This document shows, piece by piece, positions 15,822 to 22,795 of a stretch of 25,989 nt of DNA. The translations under genes and the position numbers were made by a program. The notes beneath the pieces are model-generated. The model had not been told where the DNA came from and made no database searches. It saw only the letters and a program-made list of their open reading frames with translations. Origin of the DNA: Candidatus Wirthbacteria bacterium CG2_30_54_11. GTDB taxonomy: Bacteria; Patescibacteriota; CG2-30-54-11. Where the stretch lies: the NCBI GenBank assembly GCA_001873755.1, contig MNZT01000003.1, positions 1-25,989 of the forward strand, written 5' to 3'. Numbering within the stretch: position 1 is the first letter of the stretch; every line of letters starts with the position of its first letter.

Positions 15822-17072
15822 TCAACTCCTGGAAAGTTCCGCAAATTTAGTTGCCATCGTAGGATTACCGCGTGTGAGCCTCTTGATCGTCAGATCTTCG
15901 GCCTTGTTGTTGGCGAGGCGAAGGTTGTTTTCTGACGACTGCAGTGCTTCTTTGGTTTTCTTGAGGTGGTCGATGGTTTTGTCTATTTCTTCGATGGCGG
16001 TTTTGAATCTGCGGCTGGCCAAGTCATAGTTCTTGGCAAAGCCTTCCTTAAAGGCCGTGATGTTGTCCTCGAAATGTGTGATATCGACGTTCTGGCTCTT
16101 CACCAGGGCGAGCTCTGCCTTGTATTTCAGCGAGTTCAGGGCGGCGTTGCGCAGCAGGGTGATCATGGGGATGAAGAATTGCGGACGTACCACGTACATC
16201 TTTGGAAATTTGTAGGAGACATCGACGATGCCGACATTGTAGAGCTCATGGTCAGCCTCCAGCAGTGTGACCAGCACGGCGTATTCGCACTTCTTCTCGG
16301 CACGGTCCCGGTCAAGTTCTTTCAAAAAATCTTCGTTCTTATGTTTCGTGGCGGTCTCGTCCCCTTCGTTCTTCATCTCAAACATGATAGAGATGATCTC
16401 ATTGCCCTGCTCGTCCACTTCCCGGTAGACATAATCGCCCTTGCTGCCGGTCCGGGAGTCGTTGTCTTTTTCAAAGTAGGCGTTCTGGAAGCCGGTCGCG
16501 CGCAGCTTGTTAAATTCAGTCTCACAGTGCTGTTCGAGTGATTCGCCTATCATTTTGGTCGATTGTTTGAGCTTCATGTCCTTGTACCGTTCGATCATTT
16601 CATCCTTCATCCTCAGTTCATTTTCATGCTTTTCTTTCAGCGAAACTTCAAGAAGCTGTTTTTCATTTTCTTTGTTCTGAAGTTTTCCTTTGAGCGCATC
16701 ACGCTCTTTTTCCACCGTATTGACCGCCTCGGTGACAGCAAGCGTCTTCTTGAGTTCGGCAGCATTGAGCTCTGATTTCATCGCTGCCAGTTCCGATTCC
16801 TTTTTTGCCACAGTATCAGCCAGCTGACGGTCTTTACTGGCCCTCAATTCGGCGAGCTCCTGTTCCTTTTTGGCCAGGTCTGCCTGCAGTGCATTCGTTA
16901 TGTTGGCTTCCGCAAGTTTGATCGCGTTTTCCTTTTCCTTTTCTGCGATGTGCATTCGCTCATGCAGCTCTTTGTCGAACTGATGATCGCGGACCTGCTT
17001 CAGGATGTCGGCGAATCCCGCCTCATCGACTTTGAACGCCTTTTGGCAATTCGGGCAGATGATGTCCTGCAT
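15822..17072 (-). CDS. DUF2130 protein: zinc-ribbon-like N-terminus, coiled coil, nuclease-like domain
   Basis: The 416-residue protein begins with CPNC (6-9), followed by a long charged coiled coil (about 35-190). A conserved domain then starts at ESLEQHCETEFNKL (177-190). The segment SKGDYVYREVD...IMFEMKNE places Asp213 before Glu232-x-Lys234, a PD-(D/E)xK nuclease-like arrangement known for DUF2130. The family is often encoded near restriction and defence genes; its target is unknown. GAGGAGA with a 6-nt spacer supports the start. A perfect -35 (TTGACA, minus strand 17140-17135) lies upstream, with a weak -10 (TTTGTA) 17 nt on. Confidence 0.87.
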   Translation of the reverse strand: MQDIICPNCQKAFKVDEAGFADILKQVRDHQFDKELHERMHIAEKEKENAIKLAEANITNALQADLAKKEQELAELRASKDRQLADTVAKKESELAAMKSELNAAELKKTLAVTEAVNTVEKERDALKGKLQNKENEKQLLEVSLKEKHENELRMKDEMIERYKDMKLKQSTKMIGESLEQHCETEFNKLRATGFQNAYFEKDNDSRTGSKGDYVYREVDEQGNEIISIMFEMKNEGDETATKHKNEDFLKELDRDRAEKKCEYAVLVTLLEADHELYNVGIVDVSYKFPKMYVVRPQFFIPMITLLRNAALNSLKYKAELALVKSQNVDITHFEDNITAFKEGFAKNYDLASRRFKTAIEEIDKTIDHLKKTKEALQSSENNLRLANNKAEDLTIKRLTRGNPTMATKFAELSRS

Positions 17073-17111
17073 GTATGGTCTCCTCGTAAGTCAGGTGAAT
17101 GAATACAGTCA

Positions 17112-17140
17112 TACAAATCGGGTTATGACCTGGTTGTCAA
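17112..17140 (-). promoter_or_regulatory. Probable promoter of the DUF2130 gene
   Basis: Minus-strand TTGACA at 17140-17135 is a perfect -35. After 17 nt comes TTTGTA (17117-17112), a poor -10, so the exact -10 is unsure. The rest of 17141-17251 contains only a short hairpin (TCGCCT 17212-17217 with AGGCGA 17229-17234) downstream of the next gene's stop. Confidence 0.35.
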
Positions 17141-17251
17141 TCGATAGGTAAAACAAATGGGAAAGAGACGTTGAATTTTACTCAAAAACCGGATGCATGC
17201 CTTGCCTTCCTTCGCCTCCATCACGTTCAGGCGAGTGGGCTCAGTTTTGAT

Positions 17252-17782
17252 CTATCTTTTCTTGGTGTTTGTTTTCCCTGCAGGTGAGTGATCACGTTTG
17301 GCTGTAGTCAGGGCAACGGTGACGTTTTGTAGCCCATGCGTGACAAATTCTTCCTCGTACCTGGTAGTCAATCTATCGACAAGTATGAAACGCTCCTCTC
17401 GGCTCATGCTGCCCAACTGCTCGTGAGTATACTGGAGGGCCAGATCCCTGTACGCTAGCCATAGGGAAAGATGGTACCACGCCGCCTCGGTTTCGAACTC
17501 ATCGATTTCACTGGTGATCTTTTGATCCTCGTAGGCTGTGGTGTAGGTCGGCCCGATCTCCCGGTCATGTTCCATGCCAGATAGACCGTGCTCTACGGCC
17601 AAACCCAGAAGTTTCTGCTCCAGGGCATCCTCTGCCGCATACTTCTCACCACGCGCTTCCTTGTTCCCGGTCAGCACATAATGCCCCAGACAGGCCATCT
17701 GGACGAGCAGGCCGAACTCCTTCTGCGACAGCTCTATACGGCAGGGCGATGATCGATCTGTCAGGGCTCTCTTCTGTTTCAT
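17252..17782 (-). CDS. Unknown 176-residue protein
   Basis: I do not recognise this protein. It looks soluble and mostly helical, with no signal peptide or membrane segment. It begins with a polar basic stretch (KQKRALTDR) and ends in KTNTKKR. The middle is rich in Glu, Tyr and Leu (for example EIDEFETEAAWYHLSLWLAY and SREERFILVDRLTTRYEEEF). GGAGT lies 4 nt before the start. It stands alone between the DUF2130 gene and the PIN toxin gene, with gaps of about 150-180 nt, on the same strand as the defence genes. It could be an accessory of one of them, but nothing in its sequence shows this. Confidence 0.65.
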   Translation of the reverse strand: MKQKRALTDRSSPCRIELSQKEFGLLVQMACLGHYVLTGNKEARGEKYAAEDALEQKLLGLAVEHGLSGMEHDREIGPTYTTAYEDQKITSEIDEFETEAAWYHLSLWLAYRDLALQYTHEQLGSMSREERFILVDRLTTRYEEEFVTHGLQNVTVALTTAKRDHSPAGKTNTKKR

Positions 17783-17870
17783 AGATACTCCATGGGTAAA
17801 AAAACACCTACTTGAAAAGTGTTACAAACCGTGTAAAAATCCCTATTGTATAAACCCTGTTTACCCGAAG

Positions 17871-17889
17871 TCTGACGTTATGCGTCAGA
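17871..17889. terminator. Small hairpin between the PIN gene and the 176-residue gene
   Basis: TCTGACG (17871-17877) pairs with CGTCAGA (17883-17889) around a 5-nt loop, about 40 nt past the stop of the PIN gene. Read on the minus strand there is no T-run, so it may be a weak terminator or a control element for the 176-residue gene. A possible minus-strand -10 TACAAT lies at 17850-17845. Confidence 0.3.
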
Positions 17890-17929
17890 TACATGTATAG
17901 GCCAAATGGGGTTTTTCATTTGATGATGT

Positions 17930-18394
17930 TCAAGTCTGATCCGGATCAATCCATTCGAACGAAATAAACTTTCCTGCCAGGTGTTTGAAGTCTTTATCCG
18001 TGGAGATCAGCGTCAATCCCAATACCGATGCGGTTGCCGCTATCCAGAGATCATTTTTCCCCAGATTGCGAGCTGTCATCTTTGGAGGTAGGGGTTTGTT
18101 GATGAGTTTTCCCTGACTGTAAGCATCGATCTCGGCATAGGCTTGAATGATGCTGGGATGGTTGATATCTGCTATCGGAATTTTTCTCAACAGATTCTGC
18201 AGATCCTCTTGTTTTTTGTCACCCCAATACAATTGATACGCCAATGAACGTGCTTCTGCCTCAGTAACAACAGACATGAGATAGAGAGTGCCCTTCTCGG
18301 ACAATCGGAATTTCTTCATCACAAACACACCCAGAGCACTCCCTCGAAGGAGATGAATGACTATGTTCGTGTCAATCAAATATCGGTGAGGCAT
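17930..18394 (-). CDS. PIN-domain ribonuclease toxin (VapC-like)
   Basis: PIN toxins are Mg-dependent RNases that stop translation by cutting tRNA, rRNA or mRNA. The 154-residue product has the usual acidic residues: Asp8 in IDTNI, Glu45/Glu47 in TEAEARS, Asp115 in GKNDLWIAATA and Asp133/Asp135 in STDKDF. Its start lies 2 nt after the stop of the 317-residue gene, a spacing typical of toxin-antitoxin pairs with the antitoxin first. No separate small vapB-like ORF is present, so the large upstream protein is the likely antitoxin. Ribosome binding: AAGGGATG just upstream, within the end of the previous gene. Confidence 0.88.
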   Translation of the reverse strand: MPHRYLIDTNIVIHLLRGSALGVFVMKKFRLSEKGTLYLMSVVTEAEARSLAYQLYWGDKKQEDLQNLLRKIPIADINHPSIIQAYAEIDAYSQGKLINKPLPPKMTARNLGKNDLWIAATASVLGLTLISTDKDFKHLAGKFISFEWIDPDQT

Positions 18395-18396
18395 GC

Positions 18397-19350
18397 CTAC
18401 ATCCCTTTCCCATCGAGGAGAACTTTCATGAGGTCATCGATTGATTCATCACCCGGCCATTTGCCGAAAAAATTGGCTCCCATATCATCTACGTCTGCGA
18501 GCGCTACTGCTCTATTGATGATCGCCATCGGTTCCTGATGAGTACGAACCGTTTGGAAAACTCCATCTCCCGCCGCATACGGCTCAATGGTATCAGCTTC
18601 GACCAGTCGTTCCTTCCCTGACGGTTTATAGTGCAGCGTACCCTTGATCGTTACTTTCTTTCCCCAGAATCGACGCATCAGCTCGGTATCCACGCTGTCT
18701 GCGCTAGCGATACCCTGAATCATACCGCCCTGGTCAAAAGTCAGCTTGAACTTCCGGTCAGAATGTTCAATGCTGTCAAACTTGCCCGAGATGACTACTG
18801 CCCGTTCCAATGGCGTGGAAGTTATCATTTTCTTGACCGATCCCATCAGCTTTTCATTTAATTCAAATACGTCCTCGACCAACGTGCCAGAGGATATCTG
18901 CATGGTGATCTTTTTTTGCTTGAAATATGGCTGGAACGATCGAATGGATTCAAGCAACCCCCGGTCAAGATAGTCACTATCCGCCAGATTCTGCGATGCA
19001 TCATGTATAGCATGAGCCAAGACCGTCAGCGCCGTATCGGTCTCGCTCGGTGAAGTCAGCCACATATTCTGCTGATCAAGCATCGTGGCACTGATATCAC
19101 CCAGTACGGGAGCTGAGATATCGATTTGCGTTGATCCCTTTCGAAAGCCATGGATGACGAAATTGGATGCGTCCTTGATCCATTGTGGCTTTTGCCCACG
19201 GCGAGTGCTCGCCCCTTCGGTGACCAGTCGAAGAGACCGCTCGGCGCTTTCGCGCAACGGGACCAGAAGTGCTTCCATCGCCTCCAGAGTGATCGTCCCT
19301 GGTGGTGTGGTCAGACCGCGAATATGGAGTGTATACTTTACTGTTTTCAT
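18397..19350 (-). CDS. Putative large antitoxin of the PIN toxin
   Basis: This 317-residue protein is not a family I can name. Residues 180-260 are strand-rich (VVISGKFDSIEHS, FKLTFDQGG, KKVTIKGTLHY) and could form an OB-like domain. The last 23 residues (FFGKWPGDESIDDLMKVLLD) look like the C-terminal toxin-wrapping tail of VapB-type antitoxins, where a W-P-G-D-E-S/T motif precedes an amphipathic helix. With the PIN gene 2 nt downstream, an antitoxin role is the natural inference. The N-terminal 180 residues (helix-rich, starting MKTVKYTLHIRG) are extra compared with an ordinary VapB of 70-90 residues and could sense a ligand or bind DNA. GGGGAGA precedes the start. Confidence 0.65.
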   Translation of the reverse strand: MKTVKYTLHIRGLTTPPGTITLEAMEALLVPLRESAERSLRLVTEGASTRRGQKPQWIKDASNFVIHGFRKGSTQIDISAPVLGDISATMLDQQNMWLTSPSETDTALTVLAHAIHDASQNLADSDYLDRGLLESIRSFQPYFKQKKITMQISSGTLVEDVFELNEKLMGSVKKMITSTPLERAVVISGKFDSIEHSDRKFKLTFDQGGMIQGIASADSVDTELMRRFWGKKVTIKGTLHYKPSGKERLVEADTIEPYAAGDGVFQTVRTHQEPMAIINRAVALADVDDMGANFFGKWPGDESIDDLMKVLLDGKGM

Positions 19351-19386
19351 TATATTTCTCCCCTATTGAGCCTTTATGTGTGCATG

Positions 19387-19395
19387 ATTGTATCA
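19387..19395 (-). promoter_or_regulatory. Extended -10 promoter of the putative toxin-antitoxin operon
   Basis: On the minus strand TGATACAAT is an extended -10 (TG-N-TACAAT), 36 nt upstream of the start codon at 19350. No good -35 is present at the right distance. No other signal is seen between this gene and the end of the hsdM-hsdS fusion gene. Confidence 0.45.
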
Positions 19396-19438
19396 CAAAG
19401 TCATCTGTGGAATTTGGAGGATTTCGTGAACCATGCCT

Positions 19439-21880
19439 CTACTCCTCCCAGAGCCTGGCTATCGTCTGCTTCACCTTCTCCTCATAGATCTCTATCAGCC
19501 TCCTGTTCCCCTCCACCAGCGCCCGCTCAGCTTCTATGCGGTCGACGATCTGCTGCTGGATGGCGAGAGGGGGAAGAGGTAGTATTATCTCTTTCAAATG
19601 CTCGTAACCAACTCTTGGTAATTGTGCACCTTTTATCCCGGTCATGACATCACTGACAAAATCATCACTTAACAGTAAATACCAGTAAAAATTGGCAATT
19701 GCGTCTTGCTTAACTCTAAATACTACAATATCGGTTGAACAAATTCCGTTTCTGTGAGCAAGCCAAACTTTGTTTAGATTTGGTCTGAGTTTTCCGTATA
19801 AGAGGTCACCGGGTTGGAAGACATTTTTTAGACTCTTAATTTGTTCGTAGTTAGTTGTTGGCTCACCAACTATTCTTCCGGAACCAGACTCTATATTTTC
19901 AAGTCCAATATAATAAATCTCCCCCGTTATCTTTTGCGGATCAACTTGCTCTCCTACCCTATCAAGCATATCCCCCAACTTCGCTTTTTCCCACTCCGGG
20001 TCGATTTCGATCCTCGGCTTCCAGCTCTCGACCACTTGCTGTGCACCGGAGATGATGCTCTGGTAGCCGTCCAGCTCGGCTATGATCTGCTGCTGGATTT
20101 CGAGAGGAGGAAGGGGGATTTTATATCGTTTCAGTTTTGCAAAATGGCGTTGGTACCCTTCTGATTCAACTGGTTTTGTTTTTAAAATATAATAGAAAAA
20201 CTTTGGTATTAGTCGGTCATCAGTAAGTAGAATCTTAATCCCATCAGCACCTTGTGCAAATGATTTCTCTGAATATTTAACTGCGCACGTATGATCTCCA
20301 AAAATAACTACCGGCTTTTCGCTTTTGACTAAAGCGCTTTCATCATTTGTCCATCCAGCAATATCATTCTGCGATTGATCAATGATTGGGAAATTACCCT
20401 TTGGGTTGAAATGCTCTTTTGGTATTTTTACCGGTGGCGTTATTGTCGAGACGACTTCATCAAATCCCACCATTGGATACTTCGCGTTACTATAGTCAAT
20501 CGCGACCTGATAGCGGTCGCCCGAAAGGTTGTAGTCGCCGATTTCGGCGATCCGTGAACGGGGAACAGCTAAAGAGACAACCCCGTCTGACATTTCGACT
20601 TCGCTCAAGGCCTGATACGCTTTCAAAATCTCCAGCGCTCCCGGCAGGTCATTCTTGCTAATCGGCCGCTTGGTCGCACCGAGATCGTAGCCGTCGTTTT
20701 CGACTTTGACGAACAGGATTTCCTGTTTTTGCTTCGCCAACTCGTTATCGAGGAATAGTATGCTGGTCTTTACGCCAGCGTACGGTGCGAATACGCCTGA
20801 GGGCAGGCTGACCACGGCGTATAGGCCATCCTCGACGAGATTTTTCCGCAGCTGCCGATGTGCTGACCCGGACTGGAAGATGATACCTTCGGGGACGATG
20901 ATACCGGCACGGCCGCGGGGACGGAGGTGGTTCATGATGTAGTCGACGAACAGCACTTCGGAGCGGCTGGACTGGATGCTGAATTTGCTATGGGTTTTGA
21001 CACCGCCCTTGGGCGACATGAAGGGCGGATTGGCCAGGATCACATCGTATTTTTCGTTCCATCGCTCGTCCATGGAGAGCGTGTCGTACTGGTAGATTCT
21101 GGGATTGCGGAACTGGTGCAGGTACATGTTGACCTGGGCGATGCGCACCATGCCGGGGTCGATGTCGTAGCCTTCAAAATTCTTCATAAGCACCTGCCGG
21201 TCGCTCGGGGTGAGCGACTTTTCGCTGTTAGACGTACCGTCCGGGTTTTTGCCGTCCCGCCTACGCTCCGCTTCGGACGGGCCATCATGTTTTTCAAGGA
21301 TGTGCTTGTATGAACTGACGAGAAAGCCGCCGGTGCCGCAGGCCGGATCGAGGACTCTATCGTCCTTCGACGGGTTCACCACATCCACGACGAAGTCGAT
21401 GATGTGGCGGGGGGTGCGGAACTGGCCGGCATCGCCCTGGCTGGACATGATGGAGAGCAGGTACTCGTAAGCGTCGCCGAGGTCCTCGGGGTGCGAGTAG
21501 TCGAAGTAGGCGACTTCCTTCAGGAAGAGCCCCAGCACCTCGGGACTGCGGTAGGGCAGGATGGCGGACTTGAAGATGTCGCGGAACAGTTCGGGGAGTT
21601 GTTTGGACTCAGAAAATTTCAGCAGGGCTTCGCCGTAGAGGTTCATGCGCTCCTGATTGCCCATGCGCGGATCCATGAGCCGCGTCCAGGCATAGCGCTC
21701 GAGGTCTCCGACGAAGAAGGATGCATCGCCGCCGGCCCGCATGGCAGCCTGGTCCATGTCGTCCATGAATTTGTAGATGAGGGCATTGGTGATCTGGTCG
21801 ATCTGGGAGGTCGGATTGGGTACCACCCCGACCAGTACCTGCCGCGCCGCGTCGATGTGTCGTTTGATGTCAGTGTTCAT
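19439..21880 (-). CDS. Type I restriction-modification: fused HsdM-HsdS
   Basis: This 813-residue protein joins an adenine-N6 methyltransferase to a full specificity subunit. Residues 1-130 are the HsdM helical N-domain. QFRTPRHI (153-160), the SAM motif DPACGTGGFL (178-187) and the catalytic NPPF (284-287) form the N6_Mtase domain to about 455. Two target-recognition domains follow (about 468-590 and 630-768), each ended by an IPLPPLEIQQQI / LPLPPLAIQQQI linker and a helical spacer, as in HsdS. A fused M-S chain with separate HsdR is a known but minority layout. It overlaps the KilA-N gene by 4 nt (ATGA). Residues 200-210 look like an in-frame insertion encoded by a REP-like sequence. Confidence 0.92.
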   Translation of the reverse strand: MNTDIKRHIDAARQVLVGVVPNPTSQIDQITNALIYKFMDDMDQAAMRAGGDASFFVGDLERYAWTRLMDPRMGNQERMNLYGEALLKFSESKQLPELFRDIFKSAILPYRSPEVLGLFLKEVAYFDYSHPEDLGDAYEYLLSIMSSQGDAGQFRTPRHIIDFVVDVVNPSKDDRVLDPACGTGGFLVSSYKHILEKHDGPSEAERRRDGKNPDGTSNSEKSLTPSDRQVLMKNFEGYDIDPGMVRIAQVNMYLHQFRNPRIYQYDTLSMDERWNEKYDVILANPPFMSPKGGVKTHSKFSIQSSRSEVLFVDYIMNHLRPRGRAGIIVPEGIIFQSGSAHRQLRKNLVEDGLYAVVSLPSGVFAPYAGVKTSILFLDNELAKQKQEILFVKVENDGYDLGATKRPISKNDLPGALEILKAYQALSEVEMSDGVVSLAVPRSRIAEIGDYNLSGDRYQVAIDYSNAKYPMVGFDEVVSTITPPVKIPKEHFNPKGNFPIIDQSQNDIAGWTNDESALVKSEKPVVIFGDHTCAVKYSEKSFAQGADGIKILLTDDRLIPKFFYYILKTKPVESEGYQRHFAKLKRYKIPLPPLEIQQQIIAELDGYQSIISGAQQVVESWKPRIEIDPEWEKAKLGDMLDRVGEQVDPQKITGEIYYIGLENIESGSGRIVGEPTTNYEQIKSLKNVFQPGDLLYGKLRPNLNKVWLAHRNGICSTDIVVFRVKQDAIANFYWYLLLSDDFVSDVMTGIKGAQLPRVGYEHLKEIILPLPPLAIQQQIVDRIEAERALVEGNRRLIEIYEEKVKQTIARLWEE
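19547..19576. repeat. Direct repeat copy 1 in the hsdS part
   Basis: This 30-nt stretch matches 20084-20113 at 27 of 30 positions. It encodes the LPPLAIQQQI linker after the second recognition domain. The two copies bracket the second target-recognition domain and could serve for domain exchange. Confidence 0.75.
20084..20113. repeat. Direct repeat copy 2 in the hsdS part
   Basis: This is the partner of 19547-19576 and encodes the LPPLEIQQQI linker after the first recognition domain. Confidence 0.75.
21251..21283. repeat. REP-like in-frame insert within hsdM
   Basis: 33 nt encoding residues 200-210 (GPSEAERRRDG), flanked by a repeated Asp-Gly (DG before and DG at its end). It contains cccgcctacgctccgcttcg and a near-palindromic CCCGCC/GGACGGG pair with one bulge, resembling the REP-like hairpin at 22744-22760. 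Removing it restores HDGKNPDG, the expected HsdM loop. The inference is from pattern only. Confidence 0.4.
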
Positions 21881-22704
21881 GCACGTGCTCCTAGTTTTTT
21901 GACGGTCGGGTTATTCGTCAATGCCTGCATCTGTTGGATTGCTATCGCATTGAGTTGCAGCAGACGATCCGCTTGTGTGATTTTGTTCCTGATGAAATGG
22001 GCATTGAGGTTTTCTAAATTAGCGAGACATACGAGCTGAGCTACATCGGCATAGTCACGAATATTGCCGTGCAACTTGGGATTCCGTTCCCGCCATTCCT
22101 TTGCGGTCAGGCCAAACAAGGCTTTGTTCAGGATATCAGCTTCACTCGCGTAGATGATGTTGGTCTGGGCCAGAGTAAGTTTCCCGGGGATCAGTTTTTC
22201 TTTGATCGCATCCGTATGTATGCGGTAATTGATTTTTGTCAGCATCCGTTTGGTATCCCAGCCGAGCTCGAGCTTTTCGCTTTCTTCGGTTTTGAGCCGC
22301 TGAAACTCTTTGATGAGGTAGAGTTTGAATTCAGCACTGATCCAGGAGGCGAATTCAAAAGCGATATCTCGATGAGCAAACGTCCCGCTGTGGTAGCGGC
22401 CTGGTCTGGCAAAAATGCCGATCGCGTTAGTCTTTTCGACCCATTGGGAGACGGAAAGGACAAAACCATTGGAGCCGCTTGAATTTTTAATGTAACTGAA
22501 TTCCGTTACATTAAAATTTGGATTGTGTACCTGCTCCCAGACACCCATGAACTCAACCGTAAACCGGGTACTCAGCCAGTGGGCTATGACAATGCCGGTT
22601 TGTTCCTGTGATTTGTATCTGGCAATATCGGTAAGTGATATATACTCTGTGTTACCTTTTTCGATGATAGCTACCTGGATACCTTTTGGCTCGATTGTTT
22701 TCAT
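21877..22704 (-). CDS. KilA-N domain protein inside the restriction operon
   Basis: The 275-residue protein has the KilA-N DNA-binding domain in its N-terminal half. Landmarks are EYISLTDIARYKS (20-32), HWLSTRFTVEFMGVWEQVHN (42-61), the W near 88, and the TFAHRDIAFEFASWISAEFK block. The C-terminal half has a conserved-looking region with KLTLAQTNIIYASEADILN and GLTAKEWRERNP. KilA-N proteins come from phages and large viruses and are also found in type I restriction operons; their role there is unknown. GAGGT lies 6 nt before the start. Its TGA overlaps the start of the hsdM-hsdS gene (ATGA), so the two are translationally coupled. Confidence 0.87.
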   Translation of the reverse strand: MKTIEPKGIQVAIIEKGNTEYISLTDIARYKSQEQTGIVIAHWLSTRFTVEFMGVWEQVHNPNFNVTEFSYIKNSSGSNGFVLSVSQWVEKTNAIGIFARPGRYHSGTFAHRDIAFEFASWISAEFKLYLIKEFQRLKTEESEKLELGWDTKRMLTKINYRIHTDAIKEKLIPGKLTLAQTNIIYASEADILNKALFGLTAKEWRERNPKLHGNIRDYADVAQLVCLANLENLNAHFIRNKITQADRLLQLNAIAIQQMQALTNNPTVKKLGARA

Positions 22705-22725
22705 GGTGCAACCTCAATAAGATGG

Positions 22726-22786
22726 ATCCCGGGTTCCTCCTTCGCCCGCCTCGGGCGGGCTACGGCGGACACGCAAGGCCCGGGAT
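22726..22786. repeat. REP-like nested palindrome between hsdR and the KilA-N gene
   Basis: An outer pair ATCCCGGG (22726-22733) / CCCGGGAT (22779-22786) encloses a strong inner hairpin, GCCCGCC (22744-22750) with GGCGGGC (22754-22760) around a 3-nt loop. It fills most of the 91-nt gap. It looks like a dispersed genomic hairpin repeat of the REP type. It could end or weaken transcription after hsdR, or protect the mRNA end. No T-run follows on the minus strand. Confidence 0.6.
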
Positions 22787-22795
22787 GACAAATGA

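Noticed and set aside
15966..16541. Plus-strand open frame of 191 codons within the DUF2130 gene
   Set aside because: It overlaps the conserved nuclease-like part of DUF2130 in antisense and has no ribosome-binding site or family resemblance.
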